From: Aggregatibacter kilianii
Lineage (GTDB): Bacteria > Pseudomonadota > Gammaproteobacteria > Enterobacterales > Pasteurellaceae
Assembly (NCBI RefSeq): GCF_003130255.1
Contig: NZ_NRCN01000001.1
Coordinates: 1,792,501 to 1,856,500 of the forward strand
Direction of reading: 5' to 3'
Length of the DNA stretch: 64,000 bases
Position 1 is the stretch's first letter, and every line of letters starts with the position of its first letter. This document shows, piece after piece, positions 1 through 9,970 of this stretch. Under the pieces are notes generated by a model. It was not told the DNA's origin. It did not search any database and was given only the letters and a program-made list of their open reading frames with translations. Position numbers and translations under genes: made by a program.

Positions 1-2
1 CT

Positions 3-656
3 GACGAATTTAGCAATAGAACCTATGCTGTGTTATTAGGGGCAGATGAACAATGGGTTGAGGAATTTAAACAGCATTATGGTATACCGAAAGAAAAATC
101 GCTTTATGAATGGTTGCCTGAATCAAATGGTTATCAAGAGGAATTAGTGTCTTATTTTGAGATTGAAAATAAACAAGAGCAGTTTATGGATATTCAGAAT
201 TACAACCGTTTCCTGTGGCTTAATGGCGAAGTAGCAGATCGTCGATTTACCATTAGTGAGCTTAATTCAAAAGAAGAGAATTGTCAGATTGGATTGGAGG
301 CAGTTTTAGATTCGCGCGGCAAATTAAATGGTGCTTATGTCAAATGCGTAGATTTCTTGCGCAACAATAACTCGCCGGATTTTTTGTTAAAAATACAACC
401 AAAAGAGGGTGGAGAATACGTTACATGGAATCTTGATGCCTATTTGCGTGATTTGTTTGCCCGACACAATTTGGATATTCACAAAAAATACACTAAAAAT
501 GAATTGGTCATCTTAACAAAAGACGCCAAACCTTATGTGGTGCTAGGTGACGTAGTGGTCTTTTTTGATTATTTAACTATTGAATATGACGAAAGAGGTG
601 ACTACAAAGGTTATGCTGCACGACGGCTATCCATTACCGGCGTATTCTATAAATAG
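3..656 (+). CDS. Unknown protein, 5' end outside window
   Basis: The reading frame is open from the first full codon of the window, so this is the C-terminal part (about 217 residues) of a longer protein. A GTG at position 30 could be read as a start, but no ribosome site precedes it and the frame continues upstream. The visible part is soluble and rich in charged and aromatic residues, with no signal peptide or membrane segment. I do not recognise a family. It is convergent with der and shares a short terminator with it. Confidence 0.6.
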   Translation, partial: DEFSNRTYAVLLGADEQWVEEFKQHYGIPKEKSLYEWLPESNGYQEELVSYFEIENKQEQFMDIQNYNRFLWLNGEVADRRFTISELNSKEENCQIGLEAVLDSRGKLNGAYVKCVDFLRNNNSPDFLLKIQPKEGGEYVTWNLDAYLRDLFARHNLDIHKKYTKNELVILTKDAKPYVVLGDVVVFFDYLTIEYDERGDYKGYAARRLSITGVFYK

Positions 657-661
657 AAGAT

Positions 662-696
662 AAAAAAGTGCAGTGATTTTTCACCGCACTTTTTGT
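662..696. terminator. Bidirectional terminator between the unknown gene and der
   Basis: A hairpin with arms AAAAAGTGCAGTG and CACCGCACTTTTT, paired except at one position, is flanked by A and T runs on both sides. It can therefore stop transcription from both convergent genes. The right arm is a near-perfect uptake sequence. Confidence 0.7.
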
Positions 697-2226
697 TTAT
701 CGTTTTGCTTTCTTAATAAACTTCATCAAACGTTTACGTTTACGTAATTGGTTCGGTGTGAGTTTATTGCGTCTGCCGGCAAACGGATTGTTGCCTTCTT
801 GGAATTGCAGACGAATCGGCGAGCCGATAATTTTTAAGCTACGACGGAAATGGTTGGATAAATAACGCTTGTAGGAGTCCGACAGTTTATCCACTTGGTT
901 GCCGTGAATCACGATAATCGGCGGGTTGTAACCGCCCGGGTGTGCATATTTCAATTTCACCCGACGACCGCCAATCATCGGCGGTTGATGCTCATCCACT
1001 GCAATTTGCAGAATGCGGGTAAGCATGGATGTGGTCATTTTCTGCGTGGCGCATTCATAGGCTTCTTTGACAGATTCAAATAAATTGCCTACACCGCTGC
1101 CATGCAAGGCTGAAATAAAATGCACACGGGCAAAGTCAATAAAATCCAAACGGCGATCAAGCTCCGATTTCACGCGATCTTTCACCTCTTGATTCAAACC
1201 GTCCCATTTATTCACCACGATAACCAAGGAACGGCCGGCATTTAAGATAAAGCCAAGCAGTGATAAATCTTGGTCGGAAATATTTTCCCGTGCATCAATG
1301 GTGAGCAATACCACATTAGCGTCTTGAATGGCTTGTAGCGTTTTGATGACAGAGAATTTTTCCACCGCCAAATGCACCTTACCGCGTTTACGCACACCGG
1401 CAGTGTCGATTAAGGTGTATTGTTGGCCGTCCCGTTCCATTGGAATGTAAATACTGTCTCGGGTGGTGCCCGGCATATCGTAAACCACCACGCGATCTTC
1501 GCCTAAAATGCGATTGGTCAGTGTGGATTTGCCCACGTTCGGACGACCTACAATGGCGATTTTGATATTTTGACTGTCCGGTGTTTGTTCCTGCGCCAAT
1601 TCTTCATCTAAAAGCGCAGTGTCTTCTTCATTTGAAAAATCGAAATCCTCATCCCATTCATCGTGTTGAGCCATTTCAGAAACATCATCATTTTCTACCG
1701 CACTTTCTTCCTCTTTTTCCGCCATTTTTTCCGCTAACGGACTTAATACTTGTTCCATCAGGTTGGCGATACCGCGTCCTTGAGAAGCGGCAATTTGGGC
1801 GATTTCACCTAAGCCTAATTGATAAAACTCGGCACAGTGGGAGTCAGCGTCAATGCCGTCCACTTTATTGGCGACTACCACGGTGGTTTTATTTTGACGT
1901 TGGCGTAAATAGTTGGCGATACCAATATCCGCTGACGTTAAGCCGGCGCGGGCATCTACTAAAAATAACACAATGTCCGCTTCTTCAATGGCAAGTAATG
2001 ATTGCTCCGCCATTTTTGCTTCTACGCCTTCTTCCGTGCCATCGATACCGCCGGTGTCAATAACAATAAAGTCATAACCTGCGAGGTGGGCATGGCCGTA
2101 TTTTCGGTCACGGGTTAGGCCGGGGAAGTCGGCGACTAACGCGTCACGGGTGCGGGTCAGACGATTGAATAAGGTGGATTTGCCCACATTCGGACGGCCA
2201 ACCAACGCAACAACAGGAGTTGTCAT
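697..2226 (-). CDS. der: GTPase Der (EngA), ribosome assembly
   Basis: This is the essential tandem GTPase that helps mature the 50S ribosomal subunit. The 509 residues show two G domains: the first P-loop GRPNVGKST at residues 10-18 with DTGG at 57-60 and NKVD at 120-123, and the second GRPNVGKST at 227-235 with DTAG at 274-277. A strongly acidic linker (about residues 170-220) joins them, and a basic KH-like domain with an Arg/Lys-rich tail ends the protein. Length and order match the family. The ATG at 2226 is preceded by AAGAGG. It appears to be a single transcription unit. Confidence 0.97.
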   Translation of the reverse strand: MTTPVVALVGRPNVGKSTLFNRLTRTRDALVADFPGLTRDRKYGHAHLAGYDFIVIDTGGIDGTEEGVEAKMAEQSLLAIEEADIVLFLVDARAGLTSADIGIANYLRQRQNKTTVVVANKVDGIDADSHCAEFYQLGLGEIAQIAASQGRGIANLMEQVLSPLAEKMAEKEEESAVENDDVSEMAQHDEWDEDFDFSNEEDTALLDEELAQEQTPDSQNIKIAIVGRPNVGKSTLTNRILGEDRVVVYDMPGTTRDSIYIPMERDGQQYTLIDTAGVRKRGKVHLAVEKFSVIKTLQAIQDANVVLLTIDARENISDQDLSLLGFILNAGRSLVIVVNKWDGLNQEVKDRVKSELDRRLDFIDFARVHFISALHGSGVGNLFESVKEAYECATQKMTTSMLTRILQIAVDEHQPPMIGGRRVKLKYAHPGGYNPPIIVIHGNQVDKLSDSYKRYLSNHFRRSLKIIGSPIRLQFQEGNNPFAGRRNKLTPNQLRKRKRLMKFIKKAKR

Positions 2227-2505
2227 AAAAACCTCTTATAAATGAAATGTGCCATGGAAACGTCGAAATCGGCACCGGAAAAATGGCTCGCATTATAGCG
2301 GATTTTACCCGCAATGAGAAATGACAAGGCGTTGCTTGAGGTAATTAAATGATGAAAAAACTACTTTAAAAAATTCATATTGTTATTATATTAAACAGAA
2401 CAAAATTTACTCAAATTATGATGAGTCCATTTGTTGTTGCTTGTGAGTGAGGAACGACAACAACGATAAACCGAATGACAAACATTAACATTTAAAAGGA
2501 TAACT

Positions 2506-3465
2506 ATGGCAAAACAAACCTATTATGAGGTGTTGGGAGTTGAAAAAAACGCCGACCTCGACAGCATTAAAAAAGCGTATCGAAAATTGGTGCGTAAATA
2601 TCACCCTGATGTGAGTAAAGATCCTGATGCAGTGCAGAAAACCGCGGAGGTGAACGAAGCCTATGAAACCTTAAAAGATCCGCAAAAACGGGCAGAATAT
2701 GACGAAATGTTGGCAAACCCGTTTGGTCGGGCGCAAGCTCAGGGTAACCCATTTGAAGGTGCTTACGGCAATGCCAACGGTTTCCGCCACTATGAGTTCC
2801 ATTCTGGTGACGGCGAGCCGTTCGGACAAGAAGATTTTCATTTTGAAGATCTGTTCTCTGCCTTCGGGCGCGGGGGACAGCAACAATCCCGTACTCGCCA
2901 AACAGGGCCAATGAAAGGTGAAGATCAGTACGCAGAACTCAGTATTGACATTGCCGCCGCTTATGACGGCACGGAGCGTTCTTTGAGTTTAAATGTGCCA
3001 ACCATTGACGACTATGGAAGAATTATCCAACAAAATAAAACCTTAAATGTGAAAATTCCAAAAGGTATTACCGAAGGACAGCAAATCCGTTTGGCGCGCC
3101 AAGGTTTACCCGGTATTAACGGCGGCGAAAACGGCGATTTGTATTTGAAAATTCGTTTCCATGAACGCCCTGATCTTTATGTAAAAAATAAAAAAGACGT
3201 TTGTCAAACTATTGACGTGTTTCCGTGGCAGGCAGCATTAGGTGGTAAGATTCAGGTTACTACCCTTGGCGGACGCCTACAAATTAACTTACCGGCAAAC
3301 AGTCAAAACGGTAAAAGCATCCGCTTGAAAGGTAAAGGCATTCCGGCCAAAGAGGCAGGCGACTTATATTTAAATATTCGTATTGTAGTGCCGACCATCG
3401 AGAATGATGCCGACCGTGTTGCATGGGAGCAATTAGCGGCACACTTTACTGCCAAACAGGTATAA
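2506..3465 (+). CDS. cbpA: CbpA, DnaJ-like co-chaperone and curved-DNA-binding protein
   Basis: The 319-residue protein begins with a J domain carrying HPD at residues 33-35, which stimulates DnaK. A Gly/Phe/Gln-rich linker (about 70-135) follows, then the two beta-rich C-terminal substrate-binding domains of DnaJ type II proteins. The cysteine-rich zinc domain of true DnaJ is absent, which supports CbpA. In E. coli the protein is both a DnaK partner and a nucleoid protein. The start has an AAAGGA site. The next gene, 19 bp downstream, is its modulator cbpM, so the pair is an operon. Confidence 0.95.
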   Translation: MAKQTYYEVLGVEKNADLDSIKKAYRKLVRKYHPDVSKDPDAVQKTAEVNEAYETLKDPQKRAEYDEMLANPFGRAQAQGNPFEGAYGNANGFRHYEFHSGDGEPFGQEDFHFEDLFSAFGRGGQQQSRTRQTGPMKGEDQYAELSIDIAAAYDGTERSLSLNVPTIDDYGRIIQQNKTLNVKIPKGITEGQQIRLARQGLPGINGGENGDLYLKIRFHERPDLYVKNKKDVCQTIDVFPWQAALGGKIQVTTLGGRLQINLPANSQNGKSIRLKGKGIPAKEAGDLYLNIRIVVPTIENDADRVAWEQLAAHFTAKQV

Positions 3466-3484
3466 GACAGAATAAGGAATTGAA

Positions 3485-3778
3485 ATGATGAATCAAGATA
3501 TTGATATTAAATTGAGCTTTAATGAAATGTTGAAAGTGTGTTCTGCTGATCGCCAGTGGCTACTGGAATTGATAGAAGAAGGCGTGATTTCTGTGGATGG
3601 GCGTCCCGAGCAGGCGGTTTTCAGCGGTTTCCAAATGGCTCGTGTGCGCCGCGCTCACCGCTTAAGCCATGACTTTGATGCCAGCATCCCCGCTTTAAGC
3701 CTCATCATGCGTCTGTTAGACGAAGTAGAAGAACTTCGTAAACAAACTCGCCCGATTTCATTACTGGATGAGCGTTAA
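3485..3778 (+). CDS. cbpM: CbpM, chaperone modulator of CbpA
   Basis: A 97-residue helical protein of the MerR-like CbpM family, which binds the J domain of CbpA and inhibits its co-chaperone and DNA-binding activities. Assignment rests on size, the helix-turn-helix-like beginning (DIDIKLSFNEMLKVCSAD) and immediate linkage to cbpA. The start could be either of two adjacent ATGs (3485 or 3488) after AAGGAATTG. An inverted-uptake-sequence terminator lies 100 bp downstream. Confidence 0.9.
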   Translation: MMNQDIDIKLSFNEMLKVCSADRQWLLELIEEGVISVDGRPEQAVFSGFQMARVRRAHRLSHDFDASIPALSLIMRLLDEVEELRKQTRPISLLDER

Positions 3779-3814
3779 AAAAACATTGGAAAAAATTACT
3801 TACAAATCACAGAG

Positions 3815-3870
3815 GTGACTTGTTCGCCCCTTGGGGCCGTTAGTAAAGCCAGCGTTCGAAATTCAATGGA
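3815..3870 (-). repeat. Fragment of a dispersed GCTGGCTTTACTAACGGCCCC repeat
   Basis: Read on the minus strand, this stretch contains the core CTGGCTTTACTAACGGCCCC followed by AAGGGGCGAACAAGT. The same core, with a few substitutions, occurs at 48172-48205 (plus strand) and inside hypF at 26855-26930 (minus strand). It is a short member of a dispersed repeat family placed in the cbpM-lysS gap. I see no gene in the 282-bp gap. Confidence 0.65.
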
Positions 3871-3877
3871 TTTTGTG

Positions 3878-3908
3878 ACCGCACTTGAAAAAAGTGCGGT
3901 GCTTTTTT
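3878..3908 (+). terminator. Inverted uptake-sequence terminator after cbpM
   Basis: Two uptake sequences in opposite orientation (ACCGCACTT and AAGTGCGGT, four bases apart) form a 9-10 bp stem followed by GCTTTTTT. This is the usual dual-use uptake-signal terminator of Pasteurellaceae. Confidence 0.8.
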
Positions 3909-4020
3909 GGGACGTTTTTCTGGAGAGTCTCTTCGGCAGTGAGATTCGAGCAATGGATTAAGAGCCTAATGTATTATTTTTTAAGCGCCTACTTGTCAGT
4001 GATCGTTCGATAGAGGGAAA

Positions 4021-4046
4021 AAAAGGAAGTCGATTGACTTCCTTTT
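4021..4046 (-). terminator. Terminator of the prfB-lysS operon
   Basis: AAAAGGAAGTC and GACTTCCTTTT form a perfect 11-bp stem with a GATT loop. On the minus strand it ends in a T run, 15 bp beyond the lysS stop codon. Confidence 0.85.
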
Positions 4047-4060
4047 AGATTTTATTCGGA

Positions 4061-5569
4061 TTATTTCTGACGCATCGCCGGGAACAAAATCACATCACGG
4101 ATGGATGGGGCATTGGCATAAAGCATGGCTAAGCGGTCGATACCCAAGCCTTCACCGGCAGTTGGTGGAAGACCGTGTTCAAGGGCCACAACGAAATCTT
4201 CGTCTTTAAACATCGCTTCGTCATCACCGGCTTCTTTGGCGGCCACTTGGGCGTCAAAACGTTCATTTTGATCTTCGGCATCGTTTAATTCGGAGAAACC
4301 GTTGCCGATTTCACGGCCACCGATGAAGAGTTCAAAGCGATCTGTCACTTCCGGGTTTTCATCGTTACGACGTGCCAACGGTGAAATTTCCGCCGGGTGA
4401 GCCATTAAGAAAGTCGGTTGAATTAAATGATGTTCCGCCACTTCTTCAAAAATCGCATTGACAATGCTACCCAAGCCCCAAGATTTTTGTACTTCAATAC
4501 CTAAACGTTTTGCCGCAGCTTTGGCGCGCTCTAAGTCATATAAATCTTCTTTCACGATGCCTTTTTCCGCACCATATTTAATGGTGGCATCGTGTAACGT
4601 GATACGCTCGAACGGCTTACCGAAGTCAAATTCGTATTCGCCGTATTTCACAATGGTTGTGCCTAAAATATCGATGGCAAGTTTACGCAACAGTTCTTCG
4701 GTGTTATCCATTAAATCGTGGTAATCGGCATAGGCTTGGTAGTATTCAAGCATGGTAAATTCCGGATTGTGACGAACGGATACGCCTTCATTACGGAAGT
4801 TGCGGTTAAGTTCAAATACGCGTTCAAAGCCGCCGACCACTAAGCGTTTTAAATAAAGCTCAGGGGCGATACGCAAGTACATATCCACGTCTAATGCGTT
4901 GTGGTGCGTCACAAACGGACGCGCCGCCGCGCCGCCCGGGATCACTTGTAACATCGGGGTTTCGACTTCCATGAAGCCTTTGGAAATGAAATATTCACGG
5001 ATACCGGCAACCACTTGGGAGCGAATCATAAAAGTGCGGCGGGAGTCCTCGTTAGCAATTAAATCTAAATAACGTTGACGATAACGCACTTCTTGGTCGG
5101 TTAATCCGTGGAATTTATCCGGCAACGGACGCAACGCTTTTGTAAGCAATTGCACTTCAGTTGCTTTGACGGTGAGTTCGTTGGTTTTGGTTTTAAATAA
5201 TGTGCCTTTTACGCCCACGATATCGCCTAAATCCCACGCGCCGACATCATCTTTGTAAACGCCTTCAGGCAAGTTATCGCGCGCTACATAAAGCTGAATG
5301 CGTCCGCTCATGTCTTGTAATGTGATGAAGGTGGCTTTACCCATGGCGCGGCGGGTCATGATACGGCCGGCGACAGCAACTTCAATATGTTTTTCTTTTA
5401 ATGCTTCACCGTCTTCTGCTTCATATTGATCATGTAATGCTTTAGCTAACGAATCACGGCGGAATCGGTTCGGGAAGGCATTGCCTTTGGCGCGCAAGGC
5501 CGCGAGTTTTTCACGGCGTACTAACATTTCACCGTTGACATCTAACTCTTTTACTTCTTGTTCTGACAT
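4061..5569 (-). CDS. lysS: Lysyl-tRNA synthetase, class II
   Basis: The enzyme charges tRNA-Lys with lysine in the cytoplasm. The 502 residues carry an N-terminal OB-fold anticodon-binding domain (about 60-150), class II motif 2 around [20 protein letters not shown] and motif 3 [12 protein letters not shown] close to the C terminus. Length is that of bacterial LysS. It lies 55 bp downstream of prfB in the same direction, the usual prfB-lysS arrangement. An uptake sequence sits in the gap between them. A terminator follows directly. Confidence 0.97.
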   Translation of the reverse strand: MSEQEVKELDVNGEMLVRREKLAALRAKGNAFPNRFRRDSLAKALHDQYEAEDGEALKEKHIEVAVAGRIMTRRAMGKATFITLQDMSGRIQLYVARDNLPEGVYKDDVGAWDLGDIVGVKGTLFKTKTNELTVKATEVQLLTKALRPLPDKFHGLTDQEVRYRQRYLDLIANEDSRRTFMIRSQVVAGIREYFISKGFMEVETPMLQVIPGGAAARPFVTHHNALDVDMYLRIAPELYLKRLVVGGFERVFELNRNFRNEGVSVRHNPEFTMLEYYQAYADYHDLMDNTEELLRKLAIDILGTTIVKYGEYEFDFGKPFERITLHDATIKYGAEKGIVKEDLYDLERAKAAAKRLGIEVQKSWGLGSIVNAIFEEVAEHHLIQPTFLMAHPAEISPLARRNDENPEVTDRFELFIGGREIGNGFSELNDAEDQNERFDAQVAAKEAGDDEAMFKDEDFVVALEHGLPPTAGEGLGIDRLAMLYANAPSIRDVILFPAMRQK

Positions 5570-5624
5570 TTTATTTACCTTTAATTTTCAATTTTAAAAA
5601 ACGTTTTTAAAAACGACCGCACTT

Positions 5625-6723
5625 TTACAATCCGGCTTTGAGACTGGCTTCAATAAACCGATCCAAGTCGCCGTCTAACACTGCTTGCGTATTCCGATTT
5701 TCTACGCCGGTGCGCAAATCTTTAATACGGGAATCATCCAACACATAAGAACGAATTTGGCTACCCCAGCCGATGTCGGATTTATTATCTTCCATGGCTT
5801 GTTTGTCGGCATTTTTCTTTTGCAATTCCAATTCGTACAACTTCGCTTTAAGTTGTTTCATTGCCTGATCTTTGTTCTTGTGTTGGGAGCGGTCGTTCTG
5901 ACATTGCACCACGATACCGCTTGGCATGTGGGTGATTCGCACCGCACTTTCGGTTTTGTTCACGTGCTGACCGCCCGCACCGGAGGCACGATACACGTCA
6001 ATACGCAAATCGGCAGGATTGATTTCGATATCAATATCGTCGTCAATTTCAGGATAGACGAAAGCGGCGCTGAATGAGGTATGGCGACGGTTATTGGAGT
6101 CGAATGGGCTTTTGCGCACCAAACGGTGAATGCCGGTTTCCGTGCGTAGCCAACCGAATGCGTATTCGCCGCTAACACGAATGGTAGCAGATTTAACACC
6201 GGCCACATCTCCATCGGAGACTTCCATTAATTCGGTTTTGAATCCTTTGCTTTCCGCCCAACGCAAATACATACGAAGTAACATTTCTGTCCAGTCTTGC
6301 GCTTCGGTACCGCCGGAGCCTGCTTGCAAATCTACATAACAATCGCAGGCATCGTGTTCTCCGCTGAACATACGGCGGAATTCCAGTTTGGCGAGTTGTT
6401 GTTCCAGTTCGTTTAATTCGGCAACGGCTTCGTTGAAGGTGGCTTCGTCTTCCGCTTCGACGGCCAGTTCCAACAAACCGTCTACATCTTCCAAGCCTTG
6501 CTCTAAATTTTTAATGGTGTTAACTACCTGTTCTAAAGAAACACGTTCTTTGCCGAGTGCCTGTGCTTTGTCTGCGTCGTTCCATACATCAGGCTGTTCC
6601 AATTCGGCATTGACTTCTTCTAAACGATCCGTTTTGGCGTCGAAGTCAAAGATACCCCCGAAGCACCGAAGTGCGGTCGGTTAAATCGGTGATTTTATTT
6701 TTGATAGGATTAATTTCAAACAT
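5625..6723 (-). CDS. prfB: Peptide chain release factor 2, programmed +1 frameshift
   Basis: RF2 ends translation at UGA and UAA. The true start is the ATG at 6723: 25 codons read MFEINPIKN... up to CTT TGA C (6651-6645), where the ribosome shifts +1 and continues in the long frame that ends at 5625. The resulting 365 residues equal the E. coli length. The SPF stop-codon-recognition tripeptide is at 205-207 and the catalytic GGQ at 250-252. A conceptual start at 6602 would remove the N-terminal domain and is wrong. Autoregulation is expected, because low RF2 promotes the shift. An uptake sequence lies within the short first frame. Confidence 0.97.
6645..6660 (-). promoter_or_regulatory. prfB: RF2 programmed frameshift site
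   Basis: On the minus strand the sequence is CGGGGGTATCTTTGAC: a Shine-Dalgarno-like GGGGG three bases before CTT TGA C. This is the conserved RF2 autoregulatory frameshift element. The in-frame UGA is at 6648-6646. Confidence 0.95.
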
Positions 6724-6806
6724 GATAATTAAATGTGTTTAAAGACTAAATTAAGTGCGGGATTATAAGGGATTTTGCGGGGATTTGGTAGGTGATGACA
6801 TAATAA

Positions 6807-6839
6807 AAAACCTTATTCATAAGGAATGAATAAGGTTTT
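6807..6839 (-). terminator. Terminator of the small exported protein gene
   Basis: AAAACCTTATTCAT and ATGAATAAGGTTTT form a perfect 14-bp stem with a 5-nt loop and a T run on the minus strand, about 25 bp after the stop codon of the gene ending at 6863. Confidence 0.85.
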
Positions 6840-6862
6840 AAATTTACTTTATTAGAAATGAA

Positions 6863-7333
6863 TTATTCGTCAGCAGGGAATTTTTCTTCTAATTGATCTG
6901 CTAATTTGTCAATGGCATCCTCTTTTGCGTTTGCTTTTGCGACAGCTTCAGGAACTTTACCGGCATTGTCAGTAGATGGTGCTTTGACTTGAGATAAAAT
7001 TAGTTGAGCTACTTCTTTTTCAGCATTCACATATTCTTTATACATAGCAACAAGTGGTGAAACTTCTTCACTTTTAATGCCTAATGCTTCTAATTCAGCT
7101 ACATGTTCTGCTGCTTTTTTATCAAATTCTGCAACAGCAGTTTCAGTTGCAGCCGCATTGCTACTTGCAGAGGCGGTAGCAATTGCATCAAAACTAGTTT
7201 CAAGTTTTTGGCCGGCTGTTTCTTGCCAAGCTTTAAATTTTTTCACTTCTTCAGCTTGTTGAGACGCAGCGAATGCGCTAACGGAAACTAATGTGAGTGC
7301 AGATACTGCAGCGACTTTGAAAAGTTTTTTCAT
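6863..7333 (-). CDS. Small exported helical protein, function unknown
   Basis: The start at 7333 is chosen because AGAGG lies 8 bases upstream and it begins a typical signal peptide (MKKLFKVAAVSALTLVSVSAFA, cleaved about residue 22). The frame extends further upstream but without signals. The mature part of about 134 residues is Ala/Glu/Lys-rich and should be mostly alpha-helical. It has no cysteines and no recognisable motif. Its size and helical character recall periplasmic helical-bundle proteins such as cytochrome b562, but I see no convincing haem ligands, so no function is proposed. It is divergent from dsbC and has its own terminator. Confidence 0.75.
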   Translation of the reverse strand: MKKLFKVAAVSALTLVSVSAFAASQQAEEVKKFKAWQETAGQKLETSFDAIATASASSNAAATETAVAEFDKKAAEHVAELEALGIKSEEVSPLVAMYKEYVNAEKEVAQLILSQVKAPSTDNAGKVPEAVAKANAKEDAIDKLADQLEEKFPADE

Positions 7334-7531
7334 TAGGATTACCTCTTTATTGAGTAAATTTAAAATGTAAAGTTGTTGTACAAGAAAGCCTGTACGTTTT
7401 TTAGAATAAAAAAAAACTGAGTGCAATAGTCAAGTATTTTTATTAGATTTAGTATGATGTTATCGATTTTGCATAACGCACCAATTACTTTTATAATTCG
7501 CACTCATTTTCACAATTTAGGAACAATAGAA

Positions 7532-8215
7532 ATGAAAAAAATTATTACCGCACTTTCTCTTTTGGCAATTTCTGTGGGGGCAACCGCAAGCGATGCTGCG
7601 TTGAAAAGTAAGTTGGAAAAATTAGGTGCAAAAGATATTGATATTCAAACTTCGCCGATTAAAGGGTTGAAAACCGTAGTGAGTGATCAAGGTATTTTCT
7701 ATGCCAGTGAAGACGGCGAATATTTACTCCAAGGCAAAATCTACAAGTTAACCGATAAAGGCATTAGCAACGTGTCCAACAAAGTGTTGACGGATAAATT
7801 GAACGCATTAAAAGGCGAAATGATTGTTTATCCGGCAAAAAATGAAAAACATGTTGTCACTGTATTTATGGACATTACTTGCCATTACTGCCATTTATTA
7901 CACCAACAAATCAAAGAATATAACGATTTAGGTATTACCATTCGTTACTTAGCGTTTCCACGCTCCGGCGCCAGTGGTCAAACGGCAGGTCAAATGGAAG
8001 CGATTTTTGCAGCGAAAGATCCGGTATTTGCATTAAATGAAGCGGAAAAAGGTAATCTTCCGAAAGAATTAAAAACCCCGAATATCGTGAAAAAACACTA
8101 TATGCTTGGCGTTCAATTTGGCGTTGGCGGTACACCAACCATTATCACCAGCGAAGGTGAAACGATCGGCGGTTATTTAAAACCGGCAGACTTGTTGGCT
8201 GAATTAGAAGGTTAA
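7532..8215 (+). CDS. dsbC: DsbC, periplasmic disulfide isomerase
   Basis: DsbC corrects wrong disulfides in periplasmic proteins as a V-shaped dimer. The start at 7532 is preferred because it gives a 20-residue signal peptide (MKKIITALSLLAISVGATAS) with AGGA upstream. A frame extends to 7454 without such signals. The mature protein has the N-terminal dimerisation domain, a linker, and a thioredoxin-fold domain with active site CHYC at residues 117-120 and cis-proline in GGTPTII. The E. coli active site is CGYC, so the second position differs. An uptake sequence encodes residues 6-8 of the signal peptide. recJ follows 13 bp downstream. Confidence 0.93.
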   Translation: MKKIITALSLLAISVGATASDAALKSKLEKLGAKDIDIQTSPIKGLKTVVSDQGIFYASEDGEYLLQGKIYKLTDKGISNVSNKVLTDKLNALKGEMIVYPAKNEKHVVTVFMDITCHYCHLLHQQIKEYNDLGITIRYLAFPRSGASGQTAGQMEAIFAAKDPVFALNEAEKGNLPKELKTPNIVKKHYMLGVQFGVGGTPTIITSEGETIGGYLKPADLLAELEG

Positions 8216-8228
8216 TTCAGGTTTAGCC

Positions 8229-9962
8229 GTGCATAAACTCATCCTACGGCGCGAAATGCCAAGCGGCAATCCCATTTGTGACGATCCATTATTGGATCGT
8301 CTTTATCGTTCCCGCCATATTAAAAATAGCCAAGAATTAGACCGCACTTTGGCCTCTATGCATAACCCCAATTTGATGTCGGGTGTGGATAGTGCGGTAA
8401 AATTGTTGGTTGAGGCCTACCAAAAGCAACAGCGCATTGTGATTGTCGGCGATTTTGACGCAGATGGTGCCACCAGCACAGCATTGGCAGTGTTAGCCTT
8501 GCGTCAACTGGGTTTTGTCAACGTAACCTATTTAGTACCGAATCGTTTTGAGCAAGGTTATGGGTTAAGTGTTGCCGTTGCGCAAGAGGCTTTGGCGCTT
8601 GATGTTGAGCTGCTAATTACCGTAGATAACGGCGTATCTTCCCATGAGGGCGTGGCGTTTTTAAAAACACAAGGCGTGAAGGTGATTGTTACCGATCACC
8701 ACTTGCCGCCGCAAACGCTGCCGAACGCCGATGCCATTGTGAATCCAAATCTTGCCCATTGCGGTTTTCCGTCAAAAAATCTTGCCGGCGTGGGGGTCAC
8801 TTTTTATCTTATGCTTGCCTTGCGTGCAAAATTCCGTGAACTGGGTTTTTTTGCCGTCAACAATCAACCGAATTTCACGGAATTGTTAGATTTGGTGGCG
8901 CTTGGTACGGTGTCTGATGTGGTGCCGTTGGATCAAAATAATCGCATTTTAGTGTATCAAGGCATTGCCCGCATTCGTGCCGAACGTTGTCGTTATGGCA
9001 TTCGTGCATTGGCAGAGGTGGCAAGACGTGATGTTTCCCGTTTTGTAGCCTCCGATTTGGGCTTTTCCATTGGCCCCCGTTTAAATGCGGCAGGGCGTTT
9101 GGATAATATGTCCGTCGGAGTTGAACTTTTATTGGCAGAAAATATGGAATCGGCCCGTGCTTTAGCGTTAGAATTAGACGGTTTAAATCAGGCGCGCAGA
9201 GAAATTGAGCAAGGTATGAAACTGGAAGCGTTAAGTATCTGCCAAAATTTGTTTGCAAATTCCACCGCACTTGAAAGGGAAACGCCTCATTGCATCGTGT
9301 TGTATCAATCGGATTGGCATTTAGGCGTGCTAGGGATTGTGGCGTCCCGCATTAAAGATCAGTTTCATCGTCCGGTAATTGCCTTTGCACAAGAACAGGA
9401 AGGTATTTTAAAAGGTTCTGCCCGATCGGTTCCGGGGTTGCATATTCGTGACGTGTTGGAGCGGGTTTATTCGCAACACCCTGATATGATTTTAAAATTC
9501 GGCGGTCATGCGATGGCGGCGGGCTTAAGTATACCTGAAGCCGCTTTGGCGGATTTTCAACGTATTTTTAATCAGACCGTCAGTGAGTTGTTGTCGCAAG
9601 ATCAGCTACAAGGGACGATTTGGACGGACGGCGAATTAAGCGCGGATTTGTTAAATCTCGCTACGGCGGAGACTTTACAGCAGGGCGGTCCTTGGGGACA
9701 GGCGTTTCCCGAACCGATGTTTGACGGAGAGTTTAAGATTTTACAACAGCGTTTAGTAGGCGAAAAACACTTAAAAATGATGGTGGAGCCTAAACTGGGC
9801 GGACCATTATTAGACGCTATCGCCTTTAATGTAGATACGCGGTATTATCCTGATTTATCAATAAAAAACGCGAAACTGGTGTACAAATTAGACATCAACG
9901 AGTTTCGCGGCAATCGAGGTGTCCAGTTACTAGTGGATTATATTGAACCTTTAGGAAATTAG
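8229..9962 (+). CDS. recJ: Single-strand-specific 5'-3' exonuclease RecJ
   Basis: RecJ degrades single-stranded DNA in recombination and mismatch repair. The 577 residues contain the DHH-phosphoesterase motifs GDFDADGATST and VTDHHLPP in the N-terminal half, and the DHHA1 region with GGHAMAAGL further on. Length matches the family. Translation starts with GTG at 8229, 13 bp after dsbC, and the DsbA-like gene begins 8 bp after the stop, so the genes look co-transcribed. Two uptake sequences lie inside the gene, near 8342 and 9264. Confidence 0.96.
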   Translation: MHKLILRREMPSGNPICDDPLLDRLYRSRHIKNSQELDRTLASMHNPNLMSGVDSAVKLLVEAYQKQQRIVIVGDFDADGATSTALAVLALRQLGFVNVTYLVPNRFEQGYGLSVAVAQEALALDVELLITVDNGVSSHEGVAFLKTQGVKVIVTDHHLPPQTLPNADAIVNPNLAHCGFPSKNLAGVGVTFYLMLALRAKFRELGFFAVNNQPNFTELLDLVALGTVSDVVPLDQNNRILVYQGIARIRAERCRYGIRALAEVARRDVSRFVASDLGFSIGPRLNAAGRLDNMSVGVELLLAENMESARALALELDGLNQARREIEQGMKLEALSICQNLFANSTALERETPHCIVLYQSDWHLGVLGIVASRIKDQFHRPVIAFAQEQEGILKGSARSVPGLHIRDVLERVYSQHPDMILKFGGHAMAAGLSIPEAALADFQRIFNQTVSELLSQDQLQGTIWTDGELSADLLNLATAETLQQGGPWGQAFPEPMFDGEFKILQQRLVGEKHLKMMVEPKLGGPLLDAIAFNVDTRYYPDLSIKNAKLVYKLDINEFRGNRGVQLLVDYIEPLGN

Positions 9963-9970
9963 TACAAACC

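Noticed and set aside
6646-6648. Premature stop early in prfB
   Set aside because: It is the conserved CTT TGA C programmed frameshift with an internal Shine-Dalgarno-like element.
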